Source: Acidithiobacillus ferrianus
Lineage (GTDB): Bacteria; Pseudomonadota; Gammaproteobacteria; Acidithiobacillales; Acidithiobacillaceae
DNA length: 64,000 bases
NCBI RefSeq assembly: GCF_010378095.1
Contig: NZ_WNJL01000050.1
Coordinates: 62,001-126,000 of the forward strand
Reading direction: 5' to 3'
A program made the position numbers and the translations under genes. The notes below the pieces were generated by a model. That model worked only from the letters and a program-made list of their open reading frames with translations. It was not told the DNA's origin and ran no database searches. Within the stretch, counting starts at the first letter, position 1; each line of letters opens with the position of its first letter. Below are positions 52,253 through 62,894 of the stretch, one piece after another.

Positions 52253-53556
52253 TCGAGCGCTATACGCGCCCGGAGATGGGGGTTTTGTGGACGCAGGATG
52301 CCAAGTATCAAGCGTGGTTGGAGGTGGAAGTCGCGGTTTGCCGGGCGCTGGCGGCGCGAGGGCGGATTCCCGTCGAAGCCCTGACCGAGATCGAAGCGAA
52401 GGTCGCCTTCGATGGCGCCCGCATCGAGGAGATCGAGCGGGAAGTCAAACACGATGTCATCGCCTTCCTGACGTCGGTGTCCGAGCATGTGGGGCCGTCC
52501 AGCCGCTTCATCCATGTGGGTCTGACCTCTTCGGATGTGGTGGATACGGGTTTTGCGCTGCAACTGAAGCGTTCCGGCGCGCTCTTGCTGACGGGTATGG
52601 ATCGCCTTTATCAGGCGCTGGCGCGGTTGGCGTGGAAGCACAAGGATACGCCGATGATCGGTCGCTCCCACGGCATCCACGCCGAGCCCATCACCTTCGG
52701 CCTGAAGGTGGCGGTCTGGTGCGCCGAGGCACAGCGCAACCGGCAGCGCCTGGTACAGGCCATCGCTGCCGTGTCGGTGGGCATGTTATCGGGCGCTGTG
52801 GGCACTTTCGCCAACATCGATCCCGATGTTGAAGAGGCCGTCTGCGCGGAATTGGGATTGACCCCGGAACTGGCCGGAACCCAGGTGATCTCGCGGGATC
52901 GCCACGCTGAGTTTTTTGGCACGCTGGCGGTGATTGCGGGCTCCATAGAGAAGATCGCGGTGGAGATTCGCCATTTGCAACGGACCGAGGTGTTGGAGGC
53001 CGAGGAACCCTTCACGGCGGGGCAGAAGGGCAGTTCCGCCATGCCGCATAAGCGTAATCCCATCCTCTCCGAGAATCTGACGGGGCTGGCTCGCCTGCTT
53101 CGTGGTTATGCGGCCATGGCCCTGGAAGATATCGCCCTTTGGCATGAGCGCGATATCTCGCATTCCAGTGTGGAGCGGGTGATCGGTCCGGACGCTTGTA
53201 TCGTCATGGATTTCATGCTCCATCGGGCGAGTGGCCTGCTGGAGCGGCTGGTGGTTTATCCCCAGCGGATGCTGCGGAACCTGCACCAGATGCACGGCCT
53301 GATTTTCTCGCAGCGGGTGCTGCTGGCGCTCACCGAAAAAGGCATGCTGCGTGAAGACGCTTACCGGGTGGTGCAGCGTAACGCCATGCAGGTCTGGGAG
53401 GTGGGGGCGGATTTTCAGTCGCTGCTGGCCGCAGACCCGCAGATTCAGCCCTATTTGAATGCGCAGGAACTGGCGGCCCTGTTTGACTTGGCCTACCACG
53501 TCCGCAATATTGACGCCATATTCGCCCGGGTCTTCCCGGAAGGACAGCCCCGATGA
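52249..53556 (+). CDS. purB: Adenylosuccinate lyase
   Basis: 435 aa from ATG 52249. Fumarase-fold signature [11 protein letters not shown] near residue 262 and T-S-S-D-V-V-D-T mid N-terminus. It acts twice in purine synthesis. The stop overlaps purC (ATGA). Confidence 0.97.
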   Translation: MIERYTRPEMGVLWTQDAKYQAWLEVEVAVCRALAARGRIPVEALTEIEAKVAFDGARIEEIEREVKHDVIAFLTSVSEHVGPSSRFIHVGLTSSDVVDTGFALQLKRSGALLLTGMDRLYQALARLAWKHKDTPMIGRSHGIHAEPITFGLKVAVWCAEAQRNRQRLVQAIAAVSVGMLSGAVGTFANIDPDVEEAVCAELGLTPELAGTQVISRDRHAEFFGTLAVIAGSIEKIAVEIRHLQRTEVLEAEEPFTAGQKGSSAMPHKRNPILSENLTGLARLLRGYAAMALEDIALWHERDISHSSVERVIGPDACIVMDFMLHRASGLLERLVVYPQRMLRNLHQMHGLIFSQRVLLALTEKGMLREDAYRVVQRNAMQVWEVGADFQSLLAADPQIQPYLNAQELAALFDLAYHVRNIDAIFARVFPEGQPR

Positions 53557-54275
53557 GCGAGCGCAGCGCCCTTTACGAAGGCAAGGCCAAGATCGTCTAT
53601 GGCAGCGAATCTCCCGACGAACTGATCCTCCATTTCAAGGATGACACCTCGGCCTTTGATGGCGAAAAGGTGGAGCAGCTTGCGCATAAGGGCGAGATCA
53701 ACAACGCCTTCAACGCCTTCATCATGGAGTATTTGCAGCGTGAGGGGGTGCCGACGCATTTCATTCGCCGTCTCAATGCGCGAGAGAGCCTGGTCCGGCA
53801 CCTGGAAATGATCCCGGTGGAGTGCGTGGTGCGCAACCGTGCGGCGGGTTCTTTGTCGAGGCGCCTCGGTGTTGAGGAAGGCAAGATTTTGCAGCCGCCG
53901 ACGCTGGAGTTTTTTTTGAAGAATGACGCTTTGCACGACCCCATGATCAACACTTCCCACATTCGTACCTTCGGTTGGGCAACGGCGGAAGAGGTGGAGG
54001 CCATGCGGTGCTGGACCCTGCGCGTCAATACGCTGTTGTCGGCCTTGTTTGCCAAGGCGGGATTGATTCTGGTGGATTTCAAGCTGGAGTTCGGGCGCTT
54101 TGACGGCGAACTGTATCTCGGCGACGAATTCAGCCCGGATGGCTGCCGTCTTTGGGATGCCCAGAGTCTGGAAAAGATGGACAAGGATCGTTTCCGCCGC
54201 GATCTGGGCGGGGTGGTTGACGCATACAGGGAAGTCGCGCGCCGCTTGGGTGTGCCGCTCGCGTTGGAATCATGA
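53553..54275 (+). CDS. purC: SAICAR synthetase
   Basis: 240 aa ATP-grasp-like ligase: [10 protein letters not shown] at the N-terminus, [10 protein letters not shown], and R-N-R-A-A-G-S-L mid-way. It joins CAIR and aspartate. Substrate and product pass to the flanking purB enzyme. Confidence 0.97.
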   Translation: MSERSALYEGKAKIVYGSESPDELILHFKDDTSAFDGEKVEQLAHKGEINNAFNAFIMEYLQREGVPTHFIRRLNARESLVRHLEMIPVECVVRNRAAGSLSRRLGVEEGKILQPPTLEFFLKNDALHDPMINTSHIRTFGWATAEEVEAMRCWTLRVNTLLSALFAKAGLILVDFKLEFGRFDGELYLGDEFSPDGCRLWDAQSLEKMDKDRFRRDLGGVVDAYREVARRLGVPLALES

Positions 54276-54346
54276 AGCCGTGCTCTTTCCCGGCGGGATG
54301 GCTTTAGGGGTTGTCTCGCCGCGTTTCTTGAATGAGGGATCACTCC

Positions 54347-57300
54347 ATGCTGCTGCTTCGCGGCTCTGCGGCGTTGTCCGCTTTTCGTTTGCAACACCTT
54401 GTGGATACCCTGGTTGCGGGGGGCTTTCCCGTCCAGGGCGTGATCGCTCAGTATGTCCATCTGATCGACCTCGGAGCGCCCTTGACCGCGGCAGAGATGG
54501 AGGTGCTGGCGGCTCTATTGCGTTACGGGGAGCCTTTGGATGGTGCGGGCGATGGGGCGCAGGAACTCTGTGTGGTGCCTCGCCTCGGGACGATTTCACC
54601 GTGGTCGAGCAAGGCGACGAACATCGCCGAGCACTGCGCGTTGACCGCGGTGCGGCGTGTGGAGCGGGGTATTTCCTACCGCCTGATGCAGTCCGGCGAT
54701 GCGGTATTCAGTGCGGCAGAACTGCGGGCGATGGGCCGATTCTTACATGATCCCATGACTGAATCCGTTTTGCTCGACTGGGCGGCGGCGGAGGCGCTTT
54801 TTGCACGTCCGGCGCCCGCGCCGTTGCAGCGCATCTCCTTGCAAAAGGATGGTCTCGCCGCCTTGCGCGCCGCCAATGCACGCATGGGACTGGTGCTGGC
54901 TCCCGCTGAACTGGAGTATCTGCATGGGTATTTCGCGGGCCTGGGCCGCGATCCTAGCGATGCCGAGCTGATGATGTTCGCGCAGGCGAATTCCGAACAC
55001 TGTCGGCATAAGATATTCAATGCCCACTTCCGGTTGGAGGGCCACGATCAGCCGCTCAGCCTGTTCGCCATGATCCGCGAAACCCACCGCCTGCATCCGC
55101 AGGGGACGTTATCCGCCTATCAGGACAATGCGGCGGTGATGGCGGGGAGAGGCTTGAGTCAACCGTTCGCGGCAGCAGCGACGGGAGAATATACCGTATC
55201 AGAGGAGCGTACCGCGATTCTGATGAAGGTGGAGACGCATAACCATCCAACGGCCATTTCTCCTTTCCCGGGAGCGGCGACGGGGAGCGGCGGAGAGATC
55301 CGTGATGAGGGTGCCACGGGACGGGGTGGCAAGCCCAAGGCCGGGTTGACCGGTTTTTCTGTGTCGCATCTACGGATTCCCGGTTATATCCAGTCATGGG
55401 AGTCGAATCCTTACGGAAAACCGGCGCGTATCCGTTCGGCGCTGGACATCATGCGCGACGGCCCCCTGGGCGCCGCGGCCTTCAACAACGAATTTGGCCG
55501 CCCGGCCATTGCCGGTTATTTCCGGGTCTTCGAAGGTGATCAGGACGGGCTGCACCGCGGCTACCACAAACCCATCATGCTGGCCGGCGGTCTGGGTCAG
55601 ATTCGTCCCTTGCTGGTGGAGAAGAAAGCCCTGCCGGAAGGTGCCAAGGTGCTGGTCATCGGCGGTCCGGCCATGCTCATCGGCCTGGGCGGTGGCGCCG
55701 CTTCCAGCGTGGCCAGCGGGGCCGGGGATGAACAACTGGATTTTGCCTCGGTGCAGCGCGGCAACCCGGAGATGCAGCGCCGGGCCCAGGAAGTGATCGA
55801 GCGTTGTATCGCTCTGGGAGAGGATTCCCCCATTTTGTCCATCCATGACGTGGGGGCGGGCGGACTCTCCAACGCCATTCCCGAATTGCTGCACGATGGC
55901 GGTCGGGGCGGACGTTTGCAGTTGCGCGCGGTACCCAATGAAGAACCAGCCATGTCCCCCATGCAAATCTGGAGTAATGAGGCGCAGGAGCGTTACGTGC
56001 TGGCCGTGGCGGCAGCAGACTTGCCACGTTTCACGGAGATCTGCGCCCGCGAGCGCTGCCCCTGCGCGGTCCTGGGAGAGGCCACGGCGGAGGATGCCCT
56101 GATTCTGGAAGATTCCCTGTTCCATGACCGGCCGGTGGATATGGCGCTCAGCGCCTTGCTGGGCTGCCCGCCGCGCATGGAACGGGACAGTCGGCATGCA
56201 CAGCCCGACTTGCGGCCTCTGAACCTGTCCGGTGTCGACCTGCGCGCTGCCGCCTATGCCGTCCTGCGTCATCCCTCGGTGGCCAGCAAGGAGTTTCTCA
56301 TCACCATCGGTGACCGCAGTGTCGGCGGCCTGGTTCACCGCGACCAGATGGTGGGGCCGTGGCAGGTGCCGGTGGCCGACTGCGGCGTTACCGCCGCGGA
56401 TTTCTGGAATCATCACGGCGAGGCCATGGCCATCGGCGAGCGTGCCCCGGTGGCGGTGTTGAATCCCGCGGCCAGCGCCCGACTGGCCATTGCCGAGGCC
56501 CTCACCAATCTTTTTGCCGCCGACATAGCCGCGCTGGGGGATATCAAGCTCTCGGCCAACTGGATGGCGGCGGCGGACCATCCGGGAGAGGATGCGGCGC
56601 TCTATGACGCGGTACGCGCGGTGGCCTTGGAACTCTGTCCGGCGCTGGATCTTGCCATCCCGGTAGGCAAAGATTCCCTCTCCATGCGCACTACCTGGCG
56701 GGAAGGAGATGTGGAAAAGGCCGTCGTATCGCCCCTGTCGGTGATCATCTCGGCCTTCGCGCCCGTGGCGGATTTGCGGAAGAGCTGGACCCCCCAGTGG
56801 TCTGCCCAACCCGATACCGATCTTTGGCTGGTGGACTTGGGGTGTGGCCGGCTCGGCGCTTCCATTCTGGCCCAGACTTTGGGGCAGATGGGCGACAGTG
56901 CGCCCGATCTGGATACTCCGGGGTTGTTGCGCGGCCTGTTTTCCGCATTGCGGGCTTTGCGCAGGCAGGAACTGGTGTTGGCCTACCATGACCGCGCCGA
57001 TGGTGGTCTCTGGACGACCCTCTGCGAAATGTCTTTCGCCAGCCGTTGCGGGGCGGACATCGGGTTGCCGGCGGGCGAAGAGGTCTGGTCTTCTCTCTTC
57101 GCCGAGGAGCCGGGAGTGGTCATTCAGACCCCGGCGGCCCGGCGTGAACGGATCGCGCAGATTTTTGCCGACGCCGGCCTTGACGGAAGGGCTCAGGTCA
57201 TTGGTCAGGTAAAGACCGACCACTGGCGTTTGCAAGTGCGGCAGGACGGCCAATCCGTCCTGAACGAAGCCGTCGCTGACCTGCTGCGTACCTGGGCGGA

Positions 57301-58198
57301 GACCAGTAACCGGATGCAGGCCCTGCGCGATGATCCGTTGTGCGCCCAAGAGGCTTTTGCCATGGTGGCCAGCGAGGATGCGCCACTGTTCTCCCATCTG
57401 TCCTTTACCCCGCAGATGCCGATGATTCAGACCGGGGCCAGGCCCCGCGTGGCGATCCTCCGGGAGCAGGGCGTCAATGGTCAGATCGAGATGGCGGCGG
57501 CTTTCTATCGTGCCGGTTTCACCGCCGTGGACGTGCATATGAGCGACCTTGCGACTGGCCGTCATCGTTTGGCGGATTTTCAGGCCATGGCCGCTTGCGG
57601 CGGCTTCTCCTACGGAGACGTGCTGGGTGCCGGTGCGGGCTGGGCCAAATCGATCCTTTTCCATGAACGTCTGCGGGATGATTTTGCCGCCTTTTTCGCC
57701 GATACCGCACGCTTGGCCCTGGGCGTTTGCAATGGCTGTCAGATGCTCGCGGAACTGCGGGACATCATCCCCGGCGCGGCGCACTGGCCGCGCTTCGCGC
57801 GCAATCGCTCGGAGCAGTTCGAAGCGCGGCTGGCCATGGTCGAAGTCGTGGATTCGCCGTCGCTGTGGTTCGCGGGTATGGCGGGCACTTGCGCGCCCAT
57901 CGTTATCGCCCACGGCGAAGGGTGGGCGCGCTTCGCCGGGGATCAGCCGGCCGTGGCGCCCGTTACCATGCGCTTTGTGGATGCCCAGGGACGACCGGCA
58001 GTGCGGTATCCAGCCAACCCCAACGGCTCCCCCCAGGGCGTTACCGGCCTCTGCAATGACGATGGCCGGATCTCCATCCTCATGCCGCATCCGGAGCGGG
58101 CCGTGCGCAGTTTACAGATGAGCTGGCGACCACCGGAGTGGGGTGAGGCTACGCCATGGATGCAGATTTTTGTGAACGCACGGCGGGCATTGGGGTAA
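54347..58198 (+). CDS. purL: Phosphoribosylformylglycinamidine synthase (single large chain)
   Basis: 1283 aa from ATG 54347 (GAGGGA upstream; ATG 54332 is less likely). FGAM synthetase core with [17 protein letters not shown] and a C-terminal glutaminase with catalytic Cys in G-V-C-N-G-C-Q. Large fused form, as in Gammaproteobacteria. A strong in-frame antisense ORF across it is a shadow. Confidence 0.97.
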   Translation: MLLLRGSAALSAFRLQHLVDTLVAGGFPVQGVIAQYVHLIDLGAPLTAAEMEVLAALLRYGEPLDGAGDGAQELCVVPRLGTISPWSSKATNIAEHCALTAVRRVERGISYRLMQSGDAVFSAAELRAMGRFLHDPMTESVLLDWAAAEALFARPAPAPLQRISLQKDGLAALRAANARMGLVLAPAELEYLHGYFAGLGRDPSDAELMMFAQANSEHCRHKIFNAHFRLEGHDQPLSLFAMIRETHRLHPQGTLSAYQDNAAVMAGRGLSQPFAAAATGEYTVSEERTAILMKVETHNHPTAISPFPGAATGSGGEIRDEGATGRGGKPKAGLTGFSVSHLRIPGYIQSWESNPYGKPARIRSALDIMRDGPLGAAAFNNEFGRPAIAGYFRVFEGDQDGLHRGYHKPIMLAGGLGQIRPLLVEKKALPEGAKVLVIGGPAMLIGLGGGAASSVASGAGDEQLDFASVQRGNPEMQRRAQEVIERCIALGEDSPILSIHDVGAGGLSNAIPELLHDGGRGGRLQLRAVPNEEPAMSPMQIWSNEAQERYVLAVAAADLPRFTEICARERCPCAVLGEATAEDALILEDSLFHDRPVDMALSALLGCPPRMERDSRHAQPDLRPLNLSGVDLRAAAYAVLRHPSVASKEFLITIGDRSVGGLVHRDQMVGPWQVPVADCGVTAADFWNHHGEAMAIGERAPVAVLNPAASARLAIAEALTNLFAADIAALGDIKLSANWMAAADHPGEDAALYDAVRAVALELCPALDLAIPVGKDSLSMRTTWREGDVEKAVVSPLSVIISAFAPVADLRKSWTPQWSAQPDTDLWLVDLGCGRLGASILAQTLGQMGDSAPDLDTPGLLRGLFSALRALRRQELVLAYHDRADGGLWTTLCEMSFASRCGADIGLPAGEEVWSSLFAEEPGVVIQTPAARRERIAQIFADAGLDGRAQVIGQVKTDHWRLQVRQDGQSVLNEAVADLLRTWAETSNRMQALRDDPLCAQEAFAMVASEDAPLFSHLSFTPQMPMIQTGARPRVAILREQGVNGQIEMAAAFYRAGFTAVDVHMSDLATGRHRLADFQAMAACGGFSYGDVLGAGAGWAKSILFHERLRDDFAAFFADTARLALGVCNGCQMLAELRDIIPGAAHWPRFARNRSEQFEARLAMVEVVDSPSLWFAGMAGTCAPIVIAHGEGWARFAGDQPAVAPVTMRFVDAQGRPAVRYPANPNGSPQGVTGLCNDDGRISILMPHPERAVRSLQMSWRPPEWGEATPWMQIFVNARRALG

Positions 58199-58229
58199 CG
58201 CCCGGTGCGGCCTGACGGTATCGAAAAAA

Positions 58230-58370
58230 CAATAAGGCGCGCCTCAGCGAAATACCCCATCAGGTGGAAAACGGGGAAACGGTGGTTATCACGCGCCATG
58301 GGGCGGCCTGTAGCTCGCAGTGTTTTCGGCATCCGCAATGCCTTGTGGCCCATGGTGACCGTCTTTATTG
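58230..58370 (+). pseudogene. Phd/YefM antitoxin remnant
   Basis: One frame reads S-E-I-P-H-Q-V-E-N-G-E-T-V-V-I-T-R-H-G, the Phd antitoxin core. The continuation, R-P-V-A-R-S-V, is in the next frame, so the gene is frameshifted; N- and C-termini are eroded. No toxin is visible. It is in the 294-base gap between purL and the HsdM fragment. Confidence 0.6.
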
Positions 58371-58492
58371 AATCTGGGATCGATGGCCACCATGTTGCAT
58401 CGCGCATTGATGCGCGATCAGCACGTGAGTGGCGTGTCTTTGCCGAGAAAAGTCAATTTGGCAAGAAAAACGGCTCAGGTTGATATCCTGGG

Positions 58493-59383
58493 TCATTGTT
58501 TTATTTGGTGGTGGATGGTTGACGGAGGCAGGGTGGGCTCGATGCTCCAGCGGCGGATTTCGCTCTCGCCGCTGCCGGCGCCGCCGGTGAACAGCGGCGA
58601 GCCGTTGAAGACGATGGCAGTGCGCGAGCCGGGCTTGTCCCGGTCGCCGGCCTGGTAGTCCTGGAACTTGCTCATCATGTAGAGCAGGAATAGCAGGGCG
58701 CCGTCGTTGATGCGCGGCAGCTTGCCGTTGTATCCGCGGAAGTTGGGCCAGCGGTCGATGGTCTTTTTCTCGGCCTTCCAGTCCACGCCGAAGGGTGGGT
58801 TGGCCAGCAGGTAGTCGAAGCGCTGGCTCGGAAACGGGTCGTCGGTGAGCGTGTTGCCCAACACCACCTGGCCATCCTTGTGGCCCTTGATCAAGAGGTC
58901 GGAGGCGGCCACGGCGTAGGAGCGCGGGTTGTAGTCCTGCCCGAACACTTTGACCGTGGCCTGCTCGTTGTGGGCGCGGATCCAGTTCTGCGCCTCGGCC
59001 AGCATGCCGCCGGCAGGGTCGCAGATGGTGACGATGACCCCGGCTTGTGTGAGCATGTTGGTATCGGGCTCCAGCAACAGGTTGACCATAAGCCGGATGA
59101 CTTCGCGCGGGGTGAAGTGATCGCCCGCCGTTTCGTTGGCGGCTTCGTTGAAGCGCCGGATCAGGTCCTCGAAGACCAGACCCATGGTGATGTTGTCGAC
59201 CCTGCGGGGGTGCAGGTCGATTTCCGCGAACTGCGCGACTACCTGATACAGGCGGTTGGACTCTTCGAGCTTCTCGATCTCCTTGTCGAACTCGAAGCGC
59301 TCGAAGATCTTGCGGATGTTCTCGGAGAAGCCGGCGATGTAGTCGGCCAGATGGCGACCGATGTTGTCCGTGGCGCTACGCAC
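58493..59383 (-). pseudogene. Truncated type I restriction HsdM
   Basis: The 296-codon frame has the N-6 adenine methylase core: F-T-P-R-E-V-I-R-L-M-V, and N-P-P-F-G (motif IV). Motif I should be D-P-A-C-G-T-G-G-M-L but reads D-P-A-G-G-M-L, a three-residue in-frame deletion. The first ~100 residues of the family are absent, and after S-E-I-R-R-W the C-terminus is replaced by unrelated sequence. Not functional. Confidence 0.85.
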
Positions 59384-59840
59384 AGCTCTACCGGGGCGAA
59401 TTGAACGACGATCTTGGCGACGGCGTCGTCAGCGCGCTACTGGAGCGCCGCGCCCCGATGCTGCTTCGGCTGGCGATGCTGATGGCGCTGACCGATCTGC
59501 AGACCCGGATCGACGCCGAACACATCGATACGGCGATGGCATGGATTCGGCACGCCACGGCATCCGTTCGGTTCGTGTTCGTCAGCGCCGCCGAGAAAAC
59601 GAAGCAGGCGCAGGTGCTGGAGCTATCGAACCGCTGGCCTTCCTGCGCGAGCGCGGCCAAGCCACGCGCAGCCAGATCAGCGCGGAGTGCTTCCGGGGCA
59701 AGGTGCCCAAGGCGCGAATCGACGCCAGCCTGGAGCACCTGCTGGTCAGCACACCACCCAAGATCACCGTGCAATGGGGCGAACGTGCCGACGGTGCGCC
59801 GGGCGCGCCGCTGCGGGTGTACCGGCTGGCGGCGGGGTAG
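59374..59840 (+). pseudogene. DUF3987-type primase/helicase C-terminal fragment
   Basis: Frame one reads Y-A-Q-L-Y-R-G-E-L then R-R-A-P-M-L-L-R-L-A-M-L-M-A-L and A-W-I-R-H-A. A shift near 59625 moves it to A-F-L-R-E-R-G-Q-A-T-R-S-Q-I-S, ending V-Y-R-L-A-A-G at 59840. Typical of the end of DUF3987 proteins of mobile elements. The start abuts the HsdM fragment head-to-head, indicating deletion between them. Confidence 0.6.
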
Positions 59841-59925
59841 CGCGGGGGGATTTTTCGCTGATTTCGCCTGGGCGGATCAGCCGCAAGTAATTGTCATGGC
59901 ACTAATTTCGATAATTTCGCGACGG

Positions 59926-60156
59926 TCAGTCGCCGTCCAGTCTCGCCGGCGGGGATGTGCCCTTCACCTTCAGATGTCGACATGAGTAGCGTTGCGCACC
60001 CCAAGAAACGGCGAAGGTTTCTGATACCTCGTACCAGCTTCCGCCAGGGTGGCCACCGCCGTGGTTCTCCCCCATGCAGGAGCACTCGCAATGGAAGCCC
60101 TCCGCGTTCCAGCAGGCCGGAGCACATTTCTGGTGCTCCCGGTACAACTGAATCAC
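59926..60156 (-). CDS. Small cysteine-rich hypothetical protein
   Basis: Up to 76 aa, GTG start at 60156. It has H-C-E-C-S-C-M-G-E-N-H-G, then W-Y-E-V-S-E-T-F-A-V-S-W-G-A-Q-R-Y-S-C-R, a motif I recall in small proteins of mobile elements. It may be a C-terminal fragment, because an in-frame stop lies a few codons upstream. No function assigned. Confidence 0.4.
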   Translation of the reverse strand: MIQLYREHQKCAPACWNAEGFHCECSCMGENHGGGHPGGSWYEVSETFAVSWGAQRYSCRHLKVKGTSPPARLDGD

Positions 60157-60199
60157 ATAGACCTTATGTCTTGGAGCCAGTCAGTATGTACTGGTACCC

Positions 60200-61395
60200 T
60201 TCGGCTGATCCCCGGAGCGAGGCAAGATAGATTGTTAGTAGGCCAAGGAATTGATCCTGTCCGACAGATTAATCACTTGCCTCAACTTTGCCACCCAGTT
60301 CGGACGGTATCCGAGGCCTGCATTGCGCATGAGCCTGCACAGATAAGGATGAACCGGCATGGTCCGTAGATCGCCATTATGCTAGGCAAGGAGGCTTATG
60401 ATGATGGATCCCGTTTCCTGTGTTGGTATTGACGTAGCCAAAGCTAAATTCGATGTTGCCCTGCTGAAACCCCATGGTAAATATCGCAGCAAGGTCTTTC
60501 CCAATAATTCTGAGGGGTTCCGGCAATTCCGGGATTGGTTGGAGAAGCAGGAGGCCCTCAAGGCTCACATCTGCATGGAAACGACTGGCGCCTATGGCCG
60601 AAGCCTGGCGCGCTTTCTGGCGCAACAACAGTTACTGATCAGTGTGATGAATCCTGCCTTGATTCACGCCTTTGGTAAAACCGAGCTGTCCCGGGCCAAA
60701 ACAGACAAAGCGGACGCCCGGCTCATTGCCCGCTATTGCCAGATGCACAGACCTGCCCCATGGGTACCGCCGACAGAAGCAATCGTTACCCTCCAGGCTT
60801 TGGTACAGCGTCTGGATGATCTTCTGGGTATGCAGAACATGGAAAACAATCGCCTCGAAATGGCAGAGCCTGCCGCTCGCGCGTCCATTGAAGCCCTTTT
60901 GCTCACCATCCATCAGCAAATTGATACCGTCCGCAGACAAATCCAGGATCATATGGACCATCACCCGGACCTGAAATCCCAAAAGGCGCTCCTGCTGAGT
61001 ATTCCCGGCATCGGCGAGGCCACCGCAGCCATGCTGCTGGCTTTCCTCAGTCCGCTCACGCGCTTTCATTCCGCTAAACAGGTCGTCGCCTATGCGGGAC
61101 TCAACCCGCGTATTCGTGAGTCGGGCCAGTGGGCCGGTAAAAGCCATATTGCCAAGGCAGGCAATGTTCTTCTACGCAAGGCGCTGTACCTGCCAGCCGT
61201 AGTAGCCAAACGGTACAATCCAGTGATCGCCGCCTTTTGCGACCGGTTGCTGGCACGGGGTAAATGCCCTATGCAGGTCATTGTGGCTGCCATGCGCAGG
61301 CTGCTGCATATCGCCTTCGGTGTGCTCAAATCGGGGCAACCATTCAATCCCAATCATGCCCTTGCATAAACCGGTTCAAGACGGTATCTGTCGGT
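60200..61395 (+). mobile_element. IS110-family insertion sequence (boundaries approximate)
   Basis: Centred on the transposase at 60398-61369. The right end falls inside a reductase-like gene near 61385-61395. The left end is not resolved; the roughly 200 bases upstream of the transposase have no gene and would hold the family's 5' non-coding (bridge-RNA) region if this is IS110-group. No terminal inverted repeat is seen, as expected. Confidence 0.6.
60398..61369 (+). CDS. IS110-family transposase
   Basis: 323 aa. N-terminal DEDD RuvC-like domain (G-I-D-V-A-K; M-E-T-T-G-A-Y-G; K-T-D-K-A-D-A) and C-terminal Tnp_20 domain (S-I-P-G-I-G; Y-A-G-L-N-P-R-I-R-E-S-G). The serine nucleophile is in the S-G-Q-W-A-G-K-S-H-I-A-K segment. 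Ribosome site GGAGG lies just before the ATG. Appears intact. Confidence 0.93.
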   Translation: MMMDPVSCVGIDVAKAKFDVALLKPHGKYRSKVFPNNSEGFRQFRDWLEKQEALKAHICMETTGAYGRSLARFLAQQQLLISVMNPALIHAFGKTELSRAKTDKADARLIARYCQMHRPAPWVPPTEAIVTLQALVQRLDDLLGMQNMENNRLEMAEPAARASIEALLLTIHQQIDTVRRQIQDHMDHHPDLKSQKALLLSIPGIGEATAAMLLAFLSPLTRFHSAKQVVAYAGLNPRIRESGQWAGKSHIAKAGNVLLRKALYLPAVVAKRYNPVIAAFCDRLLARGKCPMQVIVAAMRRLLHIAFGVLKSGQPFNPNHALA

Positions 61396-61617
61396 TTGAT
61401 TCGGCCAGTAGGCGTAGAACGATTCATATGTCCAACGGCCAAAAAGCAGAGCCCCCATATTGGCGAACGCTTCGCCGGCTTCCGCTTGCTGCATGGCGGC
61501 ATAGGGCGCTCCCCAGCCACCGTGCCTGAAACCGTCGCGCGGGTCTTCCTCTGGACGGGCCGGTGACTGCATCACACCGTCAAGCGTCACGTTTGTGATG
61601 ACTTTGATTTTTCCCAT
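61354..61617 (-). pseudogene. DHFR/RibD-domain reductase-like gene cut by the IS
   Basis: The start M-G-K-I-K-V-I-T-N-V-T-L-D-G-V-M-Q and G-A-L-L-F-G-R-W-T-Y-E-S-F are family hallmarks. After Y-W-P-N-Q-T-D the sequence runs into the IS end and stops at 61354. The C-terminal ~100 residues are missing and were not found on the other side of the IS. Confidence 0.8.
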
Positions 61618-61878
61618 GCTGATCAATCCGTACCCTAAATATCCAACATAGCATAGCGGGCGGCGGGGTGCTGGAAATAGCGGCGACCTTGTGCGGCATT
61701 TGCCGTCCTTTCATCGTCAACTTGCGCGCATCGATCCTTTAGAGTCTTTAATTAAACCCATGTGGCTCTAACGAATGTTAAACCGCCAGCATCTCAGCCG
61801 CGGCGCGGTGCGGTGCGACGAAAGCACACTGTTTTTCACTGCCCGCGTTGATGGGGTTGTTTTAATCGTTAGGCATTG

Positions 61879-62184
61879 CTAATTAAAAACCGGGCGCATA
61901 AATGAGCGCTCAAAACTCAGAAAGCATCGTGTTTTTTGGTAATAACGCATAGCTGCTTGACAGTCGGGATCGTCAGCAGCGGCGGCACGGTATGTTTCGT
62001 AGGCGGCTAGGGATGGAAAAGAGAACATGGCGACTGCAATGTTATTTGGGCCTTCGTGTGGCAGGAAATACCCATGGTGGTTGCCGCCAAATTTTTCGAC
62101 CAAGGGGATCCACATTTTTCCATAGGTTTCGAATTCCTTCAGTTTGAAGGGGTCGATAACGTATCGCAGATAGCAAGTGATCAT
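61879..62184 (-). CDS. NIPSNAP family protein
   Basis: 101 aa dimeric alpha/beta-barrel: M-I-T-C-Y-L-R-Y-V-I-D-P, then G-N-H-H-G-Y-F-L-P and F-P-S-L-A-A-Y-E. Role in bacteria unknown. Intact, with AGGAAG upstream. The 250-base gap on its right edge to the reductase fragment (61627-61878) shows nothing clear. Confidence 0.88.
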   Translation of the reverse strand: MITCYLRYVIDPFKLKEFETYGKMWIPLVEKFGGNHHGYFLPHEGPNNIAVAMFSFPSLAAYETYRAAAADDPDCQAAMRYYQKTRCFLSFERSFMRPVFN

Positions 62185-62347
62185 AGATACTTCCTCCTAA
62201 GCAGCAAATTCTTTGGCGTTACACAATCGATAATGCTAACGTGCAGCTTGAGGGGCCGGCCATGCAGGATTCGACCAAAGCCCAAGTATTGACATGAAGT
62301 ATAGCCCCAAACACCGGCACTGTGGGCCACTCCCCTTGAATGCCTCG

Positions 62348-62613
62348 TCAGGGTTTGAGGTAGATTTCCTTACGATGCCCCACGCGGATAACGTCAATAG
62401 CAAGCTCCTGCGCGATAACAGTATACACGATGCGATAATCACCCACACGGATGCGATACGTATGCGCTGAACCCATGAGTTTTTTAACGCCGGTAGGATA
62501 GGGATTGCTGGATAAGGCTTCGACGGCTGCCAAAACTTTAGGAATGACAGTACGGCCAGGGATTTGAGTTCTTTCTGCGCGGAACGCTTCCAGACAAGGT
62601 TATAGGAAACCAT
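62348..62613 (-). pseudogene. relE: RelE-family toxin, frameshifted
   Basis: ATG 62613 reads M-V-S-Y-N-L-V-W-K-R-S-A-Q-K-E-L-K-S-L-A, then loses frame. The remainder, V-L-A-A-V-E-A-L, then Y-R-I-R-V-G-D-Y-R-I-V-Y, ending H-R-K-E-I-Y-L-K-P, is in the adjacent frame to 62348. A one-base deletion near 62545-62556 explains it. The antitoxin upstream is intact. Confidence 0.8.
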
Positions 62614-62800
62614 CGCGCTTTAATGCTGCTTTGAAATCTTCATGGGAGATGGCCGGCTCTTCACGCCGATCCGCCACCGCCGCCAGATCTTCAATGTCTT
62701 CTAACAATGCCTGAAAATCGGCCATCGCAATGACCACAGCCATCTTCTCCCCCCTGTCGTTGGTCAGGTATTGCGGCTTGATCTCTTCCAGGCTAATCAT
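62600..62800 (-). CDS. Antitoxin of the RelE system (RelB/Phd type)
   Basis: 66 aa starting M-I-S-L-E-E-I-K-P-Q-Y-L-T-N, with A-V-V-I-A-M-A-D-F-Q-A-L-L-E-D. Its end overlaps the toxin start by 14 bases, the usual coupling. It may now be an orphan whose toxin cannot be made. Confidence 0.8.
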   Translation of the reverse strand: MISLEEIKPQYLTNDRGEKMAVVIAMADFQALLEDIEDLAAVADRREEPAISHEDFKAALKRDGFL

Positions 62801-62894
62801 GCGTGCCTACCTCCATCCTCAGTGCGGACTTAAAAGATTAACACAAAAAGAAAGCAAACCTTAACGAATAGCTACATCTATGAAATCGTTGCCT

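Noticed and set aside
55394..58090. 898-codon ORF on the minus strand inside purL
   Set aside because: GC-rich shadow of purL; no start signal, His/Arg-rich composition and no domain; purL is certain on the plus strand.
58205..58483. 92-codon ORF downstream of purL
   Set aside because: Frame-shifted reading of a Phd antitoxin relic; no ribosome site and no coherent fold.
59361..59840. An intact 159-aa plus-strand gene
   Set aside because: It is the second half of a frameshifted DUF3987 fragment; the first half of that frame is nonsense.
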